From Scatophagus argus (Eukaryota; Chordata; Actinopteri; Scatophagidae): 64,000 bases of DNA. Both the position numbers and the translations under genes were made by a program. Of this stretch, positions 37,701 through 50,949 are shown piece after piece. The stretch covers positions 19,460,330 to 19,524,329 of the forward strand of contig NC_058497.1 of NCBI RefSeq assembly GCF_020382885.2, read 5' to 3'. The notes below the pieces were generated by a model. That model searched no databases, was not told the origin of the DNA, and worked only from the letters and a program-made list of their open reading frames with translations. How positions within the stretch are numbered: position 1 is the stretch's first letter; the number at the start of each line of letters is the position of its first letter.

Positions 37701-39359
37701 GGATATGTGTTCAAACATGGAGCCACATCATACTGTACACACCGCACACAAAGAGGGAGGAAACAGGTCCTACTGTGCAGCTGATCTTTAGCCTGGAGCC
37801 CCTCAGCAGATTAATCTGGCTGTAAATATCAAATGATTTTCATGCTTATTAAATCATTTACTGGTTTATTTCTTTACTTCTATGCAATGCTACTTCATTC
37901 CCCTTTTAGACACTTGTTTTGCATGTACCACATGAGCTCAAAAACAGAGCGAAGGATGACTCATCGGACTGTATGACCACAGTTCACGTGTTCTTTGCAC
38001 CACTTCACTTGCAAAATGGACATTTTTAAATGTAATAAGAGGTTAAAGCACTGCAACCCTACTATTGTGTGTCTCTCTCTGAAGTTCTCAATAGACTGTT
38101 TTGATGAAACTTACTGCTCAATTAAGCCTTGGATTGACATTTACAGTCAGTTGATTAAAAGTCAGTTTTTCTCTTGCATGTCAAAACAAAGAGCAGACAT
38201 TTTGGTGTTCATGGTGCAAACTGCTGGGATCGCTGAGGCTGAGATTGTTCAACGTAACAAACAAACGAGGCAGTTTTGGCTCTGAAAGCCTATTATGAAA
38301 ACCTGTGTCAAACCAATTACCTTCAGCTTGCTCTGTTTCCGTAATTTACATTAGCTGGACAGCATGTTTGTGGATACAGATTCTGAGTGGAGACCAGGAG
38401 AGTTCGAAAAACCACATAATTGCCTAAAGAGAAAACAGAAAACATTGACTTTTATTCATTTGGCAGATGTTTATCCCACATTCTCATTCTCTCAATCCCC
38501 TTAATTAATCTAATTCTAAACTCTCCTGAAATTAGATATTGGGGTATTATTGGTATAGGAGTATTATACTCATTGGATTCTACTTTTCAAGACTACTTTA
38601 AACAACCCTTTAATTTCTGTCAACTAATTTTATTAGCCTAAACAATTCAGGGAGGCAAGAACTTGAAACAAATAAAAGTTATTTAGGCTTTGGCATGACT
38701 AATGAATAATTAACGACAACAATAATTAACAATCACTATGATAAATGTTTTAGCTGGGACCAAACAAGCTCATTTAGCTTCCTTAGTGCAGTGCTTAGTG
38801 ATTCATGCTATTTAACCTGTGATGTGATATGACCAAATACAGACCTTGACATGCACAGTGACAGAGAGTTTCAGTATGAACAGTTCACGTGTTATGGGGA
38901 AATGGCTCCATCTGTTGGCACAATGCAGCAGTGACAGGTTACCACAGACACCTCACCACAGAAAAAAGGAAAAAGAAGAAGTCGAGTCACTATTACGAAA
39001 TCACAAAGGGGGAAAAAAACATATTTTTGCTCATTTTAAAAGTGTTTTAAAGGCTGAGAATAAAGAGAGTGGCTCCTCATTTATTTCTAAGACAAGCACC
39101 ACCACCGCACCCTGCGCTCTATGAACAGGCGATTAAACGGGTGGTCCAATAAAGGTAATCAGCTAAACTGAAAGTTAGTTAGGTTAGCGGACGCTCCCTC
39201 CCTCTCTCCTCCCCCTCCTAAACTCTCACCCATCAGCGTGACCTAAATCACATTACATTTACACCGGCTTTCATCATACGCACTGACAGATATCCTGGTC
39301 TGAGCTGAACGGGCCTTGACAGCAACACAGAGCAGCGAAAACTGACCAACAAGTGAATC
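37701..39359 (+). other. Spacer and slc47a plus-copy upstream region
   Basis: No gene seen. The last 160 bp before the MATE start codon contain a pyrimidine-rich CTCCCTCCCTCTCTCCTCC stretch near 39194-39212, which may belong to the promoter or 5' UTR. Confidence 0.4.
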
Positions 39360-42300
39360 ATGGAAACCAGCGCAGAAACCGCACCTGCTTCTTCATGGAC
39401 TGATTGTTCTGTAATAAAGCGGATCCGCATGTTGGTCCCTGTTGGTTTCAAGAAAGAAATAAAAGAGTTGTCTAAACTAGCCGGACCAGTGGTAAGTAGC
39501 GTGGATTTCCTAAATGTAAGGTTCCAGTCAGTATGAGGATCAATGGTCGAATTAAATTAACATCTATTTACTGATGTGGTGAATATGGACTACAGTCAGT
39601 GAAGCTAACATTGGAGGCAGTAGCAAATGACGTCACCATCACTCAGATCACAAAGTGACACTTTTACAACCAACAGTCTAAGTCTCAAAGTTATTAAAAA
39701 ACAAAAGGAAAAGCAGCGAATTCTCACATTTGAGAACCATTCAGTGAAATGTTCCTGTTAATCAGTTATTGTTATGTGTGAATTAAACCTTTATTTGGAA
39801 AGTAGCTAGTAATTATAGCTAAATGTAGTAAAAGTAGAATATTTCCCTCTGAAATCTAGTAGAGAACAGAGGAAACATGGTATGAAAAGAAAAGACTCAA
39901 GTAAAGCAAAAGTACCTCAAATTTGTGCCTTAGCGCAGTAATTGAGCGATTGTTCCTACCACTGGAAGCTGGTACTACTCAGGTTGGTGTAGAACACTAA
40001 TTAACAGTTACTAATAGAATAATCAGTGACTTTTTGTTGTTCCAAATACTTTGGATTCATTTTTTTGCTTTTTCTCCTCAGATAATGGCCCAATTCATGA
40101 GTTTTGCAGTGAGTTTTGTTAGTACTGTTTTCTGTGGTCACCTGGGGAGGATAGAGCTGGCAGCAGTTTCTTTGGCCACAGCAGTAAGTACAGCATAGTA
40201 ATGTTATCACAGTGAAAGTTAAAGCAGGAGAACAACACAACATAACCCACCAATGTTTGTGTTATATCCTCAGGTGGTTAATGTTACGGGTGTATCTGTT
40301 GGAGTTGGTCTGTCAGCAGCATGTGATACTCTGATTTCTCAGGTATGCGCCTCTATCACTGTCACACATGAGTTCTCGATGTTGAGATGAGTCTTGCAAA
40401 AATAAAGAACAATGTAATAAGAATTAAGAACATACTGTGATTCCAGACCTTTGGGAGCCACAACCTCCTGAGAGTTGGGGTTATTCTGCAGCGGGCGATC
40501 CTTATTTTGTTACTGGCCTGTTTCCCCTGCTGGGCGATCCTTATTAACACAGAACTCATTCTGTTGGCTGTCAAACAGGAACCAGAGGTGGCCAGGTCAG
40601 CTGTATCAAAATTCACTTTGTTTCTCGTCTTTTAGATTGTTGTTTTTGTTTTTCATTCTTTCTTTCTGTATTTACTACTGAAGAGTATATTTGTTTTGGT
40701 GCTGATGGAGAATTTCCATCTAGGTTGTCTCAGCTGTATGTGAAGATCTTTATGCCCGCACTTCCCGTGAGTATTTCAAACCTCACAGCATGAAACACGT
40801 GTTGTCTGTTTGAAGTTTGTTTTCTACACTTTGCTCAGTGCCTGCTGGGATCATTTACTTTAGGTAGTAATGAGCAGTTCTAAAAATACATATGTAGTGA
40901 TGCCTGTTGTGTCCAAATATATGCAGAGATTGTTTTGTTTTTTTATGTGTTTCTTTGTGGTTCTATCTAGGCTACGTTCATGTATTCATTACAAACAAGA
41001 TACCTGCAAAACCAGGTAAGTCCTTTACTGTTCAGTATCACCGCTGAGCTGAAATAAACATAGTTTTTTGAAAACATACAGCCTGTGTTTTGTTTCCTTT
41101 TATCTGCAAAAGGATGTACAGGAATACAAATTCTATGAGTCATCCCTCATTGGCTGTAGTGTCGTGCTAGGTTGCATCTTGCCGTGACTACAGTGTATAT
41201 CATCTGAATTCAGATGGCGATGAAGTCAGGGATTGCTGAACTTAACGTGTGTGAAACAACAAACCTCCATTTGGACCGAATTACTTGATTTCTTTTTGTT
41301 CTTCTCATCCAGCTCAGTCATAACATTGCACAGTAATTCACCTGTTTTGCTACATTGGGAAAACATTTCAAGCCCTTAAGGGCCTCACTTTGCCAGTGTC
41401 TAATAAGGATACAGTAACATGTGACTCTTCTCCTTTAGGGCATCATATGGCCACAGGTAATCACAGGCGTTGTGGTCAATCTTCTCAACGCTCTCAGCAA
41501 CTACATCTTTCTTCACCCGTTAAATCTGGGAGTAGCGTGAGTATTGGTTGCTGAACTGCAAATCGCTCAGTGACACCACTACTGCACATAACTAACACTG
41601 TGCAAATGCTAAATGTGTTTTACAGAGGTTCTGCTATTGCCAACACCATTTCCCAGTTCTCCATGGCTGGGATACTCTTTGCTTATATTGTTTGGAAAGG
41701 TCTTCATAAGGCCACCTGGGGAGGTGAGTGCAGTATTTGCATTGGAGGGTAGTGACATTGCAAATAACCAGGTTCCATCTGTTTTCCTCAGCATGTGTTA
41801 ATAAGTTACAGTGATGAAGACAGCTCAGAGTGGTAGACTTGTGGTTTATTGAGTTGTAGCTCATCTCAAAGTTTTCTATTAACAAATGTGGAAAAATACT
41901 CTTAGTTAATGATGTTGAAGGAAAGAAATCTTAACACCTTTCTCAGAGACAGACTTCTGTCCATTCAAGGCTGTGTGTGCACAGCAGGTTGCAGCTGAAT
42001 GTTTGTGATGAGCCAAGCAGCTTGTTCATTCCTTTCAGTTTCATTTCGGCTGACCAGCTTTTTGATGAATAGTATTTTGTCCTCCTTTTGCCAAGCAAGT
42101 TTTTTAAATGAAACATTTAAGCCCATTTACATTCTTTGTTGGAAGTTAAGTAAGTAATTGTGCGTTGTGGATGGGCAGACAGACAGACTGATGATTTGGC
42201 AGTATAACTGAATGATTGATTGGTTCACTGTTTGACCACACAGGCTGGTCTAAGGAGTGTCTGCAGGACTGGGGCTCATACATCCACTTGGCTATCCCCA

Positions 42301-45300
42301 GCATGGTCATGTTGTGTGTTGAGTGGTGGACATATGAGATTGGAAGTTTTCTGGCAGGTGATGTCACTTTGGCCACTCTCATGTTTCCAAATCATTTGTG
42401 CGAATTTAAGTTGGACTGAAATCTAACATCTCTTTGTTATTGACAGGTCTGATAAATGAGGTAGAACTTGGAGCTCAATCGGTTGTATACCAACTGGCAA
42501 ATGTTGCATACATGGTAATTTTCCTCCTCTACCAAATACCAAGTATACATCAAACTGTTATTGTAAGAATTGAATCTCAACATGTTAATATGTATGTTTG
42601 GCATTAGCTCCCTATGGGCTTCAGTATAGCAGGCAGTGTAAAAGTTGGAAATGCCTTGGGAGCGGGAGACACAGAGCAGGCCAAGCTGTCTGCTAAACTG
42701 ACGATGTTCTGTGCAGGTCAGTCAACTCTTATACACTACTTCTATGCTCCGTGTTAAAACAAAATGACATGTACTGGAGAAGATAATGCTACAGTTATTG
42801 TTGTATCGTTCTGATTTAACTTGGTGCAAGTGTAATTAGTGTAAGATGAGCTCAGAGCTTAAAGGTACATCATGCATCAATTCTTGGTTTCTGTTTGTAA
42901 GCACAACCAGTGAGCAATTCGGGAGAAATTGTTGAATCTCATTCCCAGGTCGTTAAATCGCCACCAATCCAAAACATCAGCCCAGGATGGTTGAAAAAAA
43001 TAAGAAAACACAGGCATGGGACATTGATGATTGAGAGGGGCTATTTTTTTGCGTGAATCTGTATAGAGTTTTTTGTTTGTTTGTTTGTTTTTTTTTCATG
43101 TTATGCTTTTAAAGAACAAACAATGTGAGGAAAACGCTGAGTGGAAGATGGTGTAACTTATGGGGTCCCCTGCACCAGAATATCAAGTTCTACAACTCTG
43201 CTCCAGCTACTCATTAGCCAGCAATATTAGACTGTGGTTGTCCTTAGTGTGAATATACAATAGAAAAGAAAACAAGCACATTTTGAGTTTTGAAACTGTT
43301 TGATAACTAACTCTGTTTCTCTTTACCACAGTGTCAGTATCTGTATGTATGTCAGTTCTCATTGGGGGCCTGAAGAATCATATCTCTTATGTCTTTACAG
43401 ATGATGAGTGAGTATATATCTTAAACATATCTTATGTTAACGTGTTTTTGAAAAACACAATGTTTTCTTATGGGATGTTATGTTAACACATGCAGAGTCA
43501 TTGTCAAGACTGAAAGAGAAAACAAATGTCTTATAAGACCTTTCACCATTACGTGAATGATTGTTTCCATAGTAAACAGCGAACTTTGCCCTCATATTCT
43601 TTTACAGTTTAACTTAAAGTAAATGTCACTGTGCTCAGTTCTGCTCAGCAGCATCATTGTGGTTAATGACTATTTGCTCAGCGATACTAGTATCACATAC
43701 AGCATATCATGTAGAATATAACCTGTATATGTTTCACTGTTGAAATATAACAAACAAAAATTTAATGATGAAAAATGAAAATTTAAGTCACCTCTGTCAC
43801 AGTGTCAAGACATACATTTTGAGTCACTCCTCTTTCAGACAAATCAGGGAAAGGGTTGCTGATGTTATTGCTTTTTATGCTCCATTCATCCTCCTGGATG
43901 CAGTATCAGTAAGTACCTCTGCCATGATGTCCAAACAAGATCTCGTGACATACCCATGTATTATTTCATTTGGGAAACGTGCTGGGTGCCTGTTTTTGTC
44001 AAGTCTGACCACGTCTGTATTTGTTCTGTTTGCGTGACTAGGCTGCCTCTGGGGGCATTATAAGAGGAGCAGGTAAACAGAGAATTGGAGCTATTTGCAA
44101 CACTTTGGGATTTTATGGAATTGGTTTTCCTATTGGAGTGCCACTGATGTTTGTAGCCAAATTAGGAATCAAGGGTAAGATCTAAAACAGAGATGATTCT
44201 AGCCTTCAGCTGGTTTTAGCCAAATTGTTGCCTAAGTAGTAATTTTTTGTCTTATTTTAGAAAGAGATGCGCCACGGCATCAACATCTACAGTATTTACT
44301 ATTCTTAAAGTGAGATGTAAACTCTCTTTTTCCCTCAGGCCTGTGGACAGGTTTGTTTACCTGTGTGTTTCTGCAGTCCTCGTTTCTGATTTTCTACCTG
44401 ATAAGATTGAACTGGAAGAAAGTAACAGTCGAGGTTGGTATCCAAAAGTAAATCTTCATATTCAGAATGGCCTTAGGATACTTCTTTATGAATAAACATT
44501 TACACATTTTTTTTTCTTCCAGGCTCAAATCAGAGCGGGAGTGTGTGGGAGCTCCACAGACACAAGTAAGAGAGGCTGTGCAGCAACTAAAGCATTTTAT
44601 TCTCTTAAAGAAAAAAAAGAAAAAAGAAAACATTTATCCTGTACAGCAAATGAAATGATTCTTCCTCAGCAGCCAGTTTAAACTATAAGGAATGTAGTTT
44701 CCTTATATCCTGTAGTTTTTATGGTGGTACACTTGTGTTACTAAAATAATGCATGTAGCACCTTTTAAGTGTTATTGCAAAGTTCTTTCCCTCCTGTGAA
44801 CATATTTCAGTATATATAATGTTTCTGACTCAATTCAGTGGTAAAATCATTGGGAATTTGAATGTGTTTTTCCTCACAGAACCCAGGAGTCACGGTTTCA
44901 CTTCAGGTTTCTATTAATGCTAAAAAAAAAATAATAAAAAAAAATAACCAAAACATTAATAACTTGTTAACTAAAAGTGGTTTAATTTGAATAATTCATT
45001 TTTGACAAAAATGTCAGCCAGAAGCTTGTAATTCTAAGGATACAATCTAGTATTTTTCAGTAACACATTTGGCACATTTATCACATTTGAATATAACATT
45101 TGAATTTGTATGCCCAGGTCCCCAACTAGATGATTCAGGGAACTCACGGGACTTCACGGACATCATGGATCTGAATGAAACTGAGGTGGAACCGGCAGAA
45201 AAACCAGTGGAGGAGGAGGGGCTCCCTCACAGGACTCTGGTTCTGCGCAGGGGCTTTGCTCTGGCTGCCATGCTGTTCATCCTGGCTGCTGGAATCATTA

Positions 45301-45332
45301 CGAACCTACTGATCACGAACTTGGTTACATGA
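39360..45332 (+). CDS. slc47a1: slc47a1-like multidrug and toxin extrusion protein (MATE), copy A
   Basis: Proton/organic-cation antiporter of the SLC47 (MATE) family, normally on apical membranes of excretory epithelia. Exons: 39360-39491, 40082-40183, 40274-40342, 40447-40595, 40724-40766, 40971-41015, 41439-41536, 41626-41723, 42244-42357, 42447-42514, 42608-42716, 43332-43407, 43839-43908, 44042-44174, 44339-44433, 44523-44565 and 45118-45332; 1659 nt, 552 aa (human MATE1 570). Family motifs: FCGHLG, VTGVSVGVGLSAACDTLISQ, LPATF, TWGGWS, VEWWTYE, VGNALGAGD and SGGIIRGAGKQ, plus a C-terminal extra membrane segment (LVLRRGFALAAMLFILAAG). Residues matching human Glu273 and Glu278 are kept (E272, E277); those matching Glu300 and Glu389 are Gln299 and Asp388. 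It is the copy most like human MATE1/2 and is convergent with copy B. Exact one-to-one orthology is not shown. Confidence 0.93.
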
Positions 45333-45620
45333 ACATGGGGAAAAGTGTGTTGTATTCAGTGAGGTAACCCCTAAGCCAACTGTGCGCAGTATGATGCAGA
45401 TGTTTGCATTGCAGGATGTGAAAGCAGGGCATGCAGGAGGAATGTAGAAGTGCATGTGAGCAGAAAGTAGACAGGAAGTGAAATGATCGATGATCAGTGA
45501 AGAAATCTCTCAAAGCAAATTACTACTCTTGAACCACTCATTCACTGTGAATGTGCCAATGATCGGCTCACAGCTACATTCTGTCAAAGAGTCAAACTAG
45601 AGAGTCTGACTGTCTTTGTT

Positions 45621-45634
45621 TTTAATACATTAAA
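45621..45634. terminator. Candidate shared polyadenylation signals, copies A and B
   Basis: TTTAATACATTAAA carries ATTAAA on the plus strand (45629-45634) and ATTAAA on the minus strand (45626 to 45621). It lies 297 bp past the copy A stop and 43 bp past the copy B stop, so one site could serve both convergent genes. No AATAAA was seen in the 336-bp gap. Confidence 0.45.
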
Positions 45635-45668
45635 CAGAATTTGGTGGTTATCTTTGACTGTCAAGGTG

Positions 45669-48600
45669 TTACTCTTCATTCTGGACCAGCACAGTAGAGA
45701 AAATTTGATTAGGAGTATGTGTAGCATTGATGCAGGCCAAAGTGAAGTTGGCCTCTAAAGGCGCAGTCTCTGGGACGAGGAGGCGCACACTTGCTCCCAC
45801 GGCTAGAAGTCCAACTGCTACAAACATAGTGAAGCCTCGCCTGAGGATCAGCTGTGTGACAGAGAGATGGCCAGCCTTCAGCTCCTGGACCACATGTCCA
45901 CCCTGCATCTCCGTGTTCCCGTCATGGCACTCAGTGCTCACGGACATGTAGCCGTCCACTGACTTGGAGGAAAAGATATTGTCCATGACTTTATTACTTT
46001 AGGAAGCAAACTAAATCAATGGATAGCAAAAATGAAAATTTAGATAAAACAATAACAAATGAAACTTAAATTAAATTTAGATTAAATGTTGTATACCTAC
46101 AGTGTCTGACTGGGCAGCTGCACTTGATAATGTCATGTGTAAGTTTCTCTGTCCACGGACCACAGCCTGCAAAAAAGCAGAATCATCCAACTCATATTCC
46201 TAACGCAACAAGTCGCTTCTGAAAGCTCAATGACTTATTCTGTATAAGAGTTTTAGCACACCTCATCTGTTATTTGCTTCCAGTTGAGCTTGAAGATGAC
46301 AATTATGTAGAAGGTGGATTGTAGGATGACACAAACAAGCAGTCCCAGCCAAAAACCTGCAGACAAAAAGTAGTCTGTCAGAAGCACAGCAGGCTTCACA
46401 TTAAAATAGAAAAAAGAAAAGAAAGGTAGGGACAGTAAAGTCGCTTAGTGCAGTCACCTAAAATTCTCAGTTTTGCAACAAACATTAAAGTGACACTCAG
46501 AGCGAGTCCTATGCAGTAGTATCCAATGAGATTAGCCACAGCTGGTATCTTCTGTTTGCCTGTGCCCAAGAAGATGCCCGTGCACACACACTAGGATGTA
46601 AACAGACAAATCTGTAATTATCATTTGCTCTCACTCCATTGGCCAACATGTATTAACATCTAGATGGATAAACATGTTGTATGAACATTGTAACATTTTG
46701 ACTTATTTGTCAATGAAAATATATTTGTTGTGCTGACAGGAAAAGGTGCAAGACTCACCACAAGAGCATCAAAGAACTGAAGGAAACAGTAAGCATTCAT
46801 CAAGTGTGAGACCAGACCTATGATCTTCCTGAAACAAGATTCAGGAAAGACAAAGATCTATTTTTCCTAAGCCAGACTTTGTATGTAGCAATAGCACTCA
46901 ATCAACCACTGAATATCAAAATTATTGAAATATGAGCACAGCTGTAGAAGCTCACTCGTCAGAGGTGAAGATGAAGCCAATCTTGCTTTTAGCAGAACCG
47001 AGCACAAGACCTTCAGCAACTGCAAAGACACCTGGAAAAGTAGAGAGTAGAGAAAAAGTCAAAGTACTAAAAATGAACACTAGTCTCTTGCTTTGGAGCC
47101 TTATCCTGTTGATTGTATTTGGGTTATGTCACAGTGGCCAACAAAGCTGTTGTTCCGCATTGACAAACAATGCTCAGAAACAGTGGCCTTGTCTTTACTG
47201 GATTGCTTCAGGTGCAGCATATCCAGGTTTTTCAAAATGGTCTTATCCAGATTTCTAAAACCACAATAAGTTCTTTACATGAGAAACACATAACCAAGAT
47301 TCCCCAAAAACCTAAACATAATTAATATACAAGTGCATAAACCACAAAACATTTCTAACTGACCTGCGAGAGTCAGGGATACCTTGCAGGTGAGGATGGC
47401 CCGGGCAGTGTCTCCTGCGCCGAGGGCATTACCCACTCGGGCACATGTTGCAGCTTGAATACCAAGAGGGAACTATTGAGAAAAAGTATGAAAAATGCTT
47501 AGTTCAGGCATGTTTAAAGAAACCTTTAAAAGTGAGAATGAGAAGCGCTGACTTGTAGTTAGTACCATGTAGGTTAAGAAAGCCACCATTATGACAGCAT
47601 GTTGGGCTGCCAGCTCATCTTCACTCAGCATTCCTGATCACCAGAGGCAAATTACTTTAAGTTCTCATATGATTTGTTTAAATTAAATGACTTACTGATA
47701 TGCAATATTTGGATTACCTGCAAAGAATCCACCAAACTCATAAACCCACCACTCAAAGCATCTCATTAATGCACTCGGAATGGCCAATTTCATGTAGGAG
47801 CCCCACTCCTGCAGTGACTCTAAAGACCAGCCTGCAGGGGGAGAGAGAAACTTATTTATGCCTAGAGAAAACCTTGGAGGATGAACAAAGTCGTCCATGG
47901 GATCATGAGTTCCCCACAAATATCTGCTAAATATAACTGTCCCTCACCTCCCCATGTTGTTACATGGAGCTTCTTCCAGCGAATGTAAGCAAACAGAAAA
48001 GTGCAGTTGTAAATGTGAGCCAGAGCATTAGCTGCTGCAGAGCCACTGTAAGACATGCACACAGATGTCACTGTGCAAACTGTTTTAATCAGATTTAATA
48101 TGTTATACTGACATGCATGAGTTTACCTACCTAACGCCCAGATCCAGACAGTAAATAAAGACGTAGTTTGTCACCACATTTGCTATGTTTGCCATGGCGG
48201 AAGTGTACATTTGTGGCAGTATTATACCCTGAGTACACAAATGCCAGATGATGTGATTAATAACACCTTCCTCATAGGAAATTTAATTAGATTTTATAAG
48301 ATTTACAACATTTGTATATGATGAAATACAGAGTGGGATCAACACACACAAGTGGACTCGGGTTTGGGATTTAACACACCTGGTTCTGCAGGTAAGACAC
48401 CTGAAGAAATTGTAGAAACATTGCCTACAGAGAAGGGTTTTCAAAAGATGTATGTAAATCATATGTAACAATTTACTACACGGAAAAAAATCACAAAATA
48501 ATAACTGAATATGTGTAGAATTTTTACTAAAGAGAAAAGTCACAACTCACTGGTACTGCAGGAAGGAAGCCTGTGATGTACAGCTGGGCTATTCTGAAAT

Positions 48601-50362
48601 TAAGACACCAAATTCAGCTCAAATTAAAGAAAAACAAATCCTCAGGGTAATATATGCACTTATTCACCAGCTCAATCCAATTAATTTTCTATGTCAGGAG
48701 CAGGGAAGTAAACTATCAAGTTAACACTGCATTATTCAATAATTCTTTCCAAATTGAACAGAATCTCTGTGAGTTAGTTGTTTGTAGTGAAGATCCAACT
48801 CTGCAGCTCTGCAGCAGTTTTCTACACAGTCCTTCAAGATGCAGTTTGACATCTATGGTCAGTTGTGCACCATGCAGCAGCAGAAAGCAGCTGTGTTTAC
48901 ATTCGCTCTGATAATCCCACTGTCCCCACTCTGTTTGCCCAGAACCAAACAAGTAAAAACATAGTTGTCAAAGAAAACATTTTTTTCCCTTTACTGGGTG
49001 AGTTGATCTTTAAAGACATACAGCCCTGGAGCAGAATTAGCACACCTAAACAGTGATATCAACTTGGCAGAGGTCATTTGATTGATATTTATAGATGAAT
49101 TGTGTTCAATATGTTCTCTGAATCTGTGAGGACCAGAATGGTGTTTTTTGTTATAGTCAAGATACATCACTGGTAGTATTAGCAGCAGTGGTAGGCCTAT
49201 TACTGCATGTCTGAGGCTGTTAGTTACCTGGTCACCTCAGGGTCCTGACCCAGGCACAGCAGGACGGCCCGAGCATTAATGAGGAGGGCCCAGCAGGGCA
49301 GACAGAATATCAGGAGAATGATGATGCCCCGCTGAAGGAGGACTCCCACCCGCAGCAGGTTCTTACTACCAAATGTCTGCACAACATTATGAACATTTCA
49401 GAGAGTAGGGCAAGGAAAACAGTAGGGGTCAATAAAAAAAATTCCAGTGTCATACATTATCAAATCAACAGAATTTTCTGTACCTGAGATACTAAAGTAT
49501 CACACGCCAGTCCCAAACCAAATCCTGTTGCTGCAGTGGTAACGTTAATGGTCTGAAATGAATTAGAAACATACTTGAATGTGTCTGACGTGCACTTGAG
49601 GACAGTAATATTTCTGTGACATTGAAATCATGAGTCTTTTTCCGGTGATTGTGAGAGAATTATACACGTTATGTTGGTGTGTTTGCAAATTTTCTCCCTT
49701 GAAATTGCACTGCCAGCTGTCATTTCCTTGTGTTAGGGTCCATAAGTCTGTGGAATGTACAGATGACCACTTACAGCTGAAGCTAATCCATAGCCAGCCA
49801 TCACTTCATTTCCCAGACGACCACAGAACATTGTAACCACAAATGGAAGCAGGTAATTGAGGATTCTAGAGAGCAACTGGAAAGACAAACATCGACAGCG
49901 GTGGATTTGATACAGCCACCAGTTAACAGGTAAAACATATTGCAAATAAACAGTAAACACAAGTTGCAGTGAATCATCACAACACTCAGACTTGGCAAAT
50001 ATGCTACAGACTGTCGTCCGTCAGGCAGGTTGCAGCGATTGTTAAGCCACAGTTTGAAACCTGCTAAACACTATTTCAAATCTATTGATTTTTCTTGTAA
50101 GTCTCAGACACCAAAGTCTGTTTTCCTGACATCTTAACCTTAGAAGACTGTAATCAATCTTCTTTTGTATGAATCAGCTTTTCAGCGAGGACAGCCTCAG
50201 TCCACACAGTCACTTACAGACATTGCAGGGTGCGTAAACAAGACCAGTCCTTACCAGAGGCCCGGTCATCCTCAGGATGTGGTACAGTTCCTCTCTGTGG
50301 GCCTGGGGAACCCTGCGGCGCACCCACCTGCAGCAGAAAAGCTTGTCACTGGTCGAGTCCAT
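45669..50362 (-). CDS. slc47a: slc47a-like MATE exporter, copy B
   Basis: Second SLC47/MATE antiporter. Exons: 50255-50362, 49775-49876, 49484-49552, 49228-49376, 48551-48593, 48380-48424, 48131-48228, 47948-48045, 47718-47831, 47566-47633, 47364-47472, 46956-47031, 46759-46828, 46458-46590, 46262-46356, 46101-46166 and 45669-45962; 1737 nt, 578 aa. Exons 1-15 share phases with copy A and have the same lengths except exon 1 (108 against 132 nt). Start MDSTSDKLFCCRW; motifs FCGRLGNEV, ATGFGLGLACDTLVSQ, TWGGWSLESLQEW, FEWWVYE, VGNALGAGD and a C-terminal membrane segment after LILRRG. Human Glu273/Glu278 equivalents are E264 and E269; Glu300 is Met291 and Glu389 is Asp380. The SGG-R-G loop reads CTGIFLGTGKQ. 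Exon 16/17 joining is ambiguous: the alternative 46097/45958 pair also keeps frame. It is closest to copy C, with which it forms a tandem pair; it is intact, not a pseudogene. Confidence 0.92.
48594..49227 (-). other. Copy B intron 4
   Basis: Intron of 634 bp between exons 4 and 5. No exon or repeat identified. Confidence 0.6.
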
Positions 50363-50949
50363 GTCTGCAGCACAAGATGCCAGTGTAAGTCCTTCAGCTG
50401 AAGTGCCCGTCTTTGAGTTTGATTAACGTATCTTAGTTGCTCTCCAGGATGTTGGAAAGGATGGAAGTCTTGTTGTGGTCACAGCTGCCCTGGAACTAAG
50501 CCAAGAATGTGAAAAAACAAGTGAAAGGAATGCAATTATAACAAAGTCTGAGATAGAGGACTTGAAAAGAAGAATCCTTAAATCTTGACCAGTTAAAAAC
50601 GGAAAACACAATTCACTGCCTCTAGCTTGGTCAGTGAATAGATCATTCTCTTGATAAAACATTGTCAAGTTTTGCATCACTCCATATATGTAAACATTGA
50701 CAGATTGGACTATGGGTATTGCTGAAGATTATTTAATCATTCCTTAGCTCACAGAAAGGCACAAAGTCAAAGAAATTCCAACATAAGTAGAATGAATAGT
50801 CACTGAAAAATAAATGTATTATGTTGAAACACTGAGAGTGTGTATTAATGAATTCATATCAGTTAATGGACATGAGTACATGAGAATAAGGAATGAGAAA
50901 GAATGATTATTCCAGTGTGCCTCATATGTACACCATTTTGTGACACGTC
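50363..50949 (-). other. Copy B upstream region
   Basis: Presumed promoter and 5' UTR of copy B. The sequence just upstream of the ATG (CTGCAGACATGGACTCG type) is shared in part with copy C. No TATA box stands out. Confidence 0.4.
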
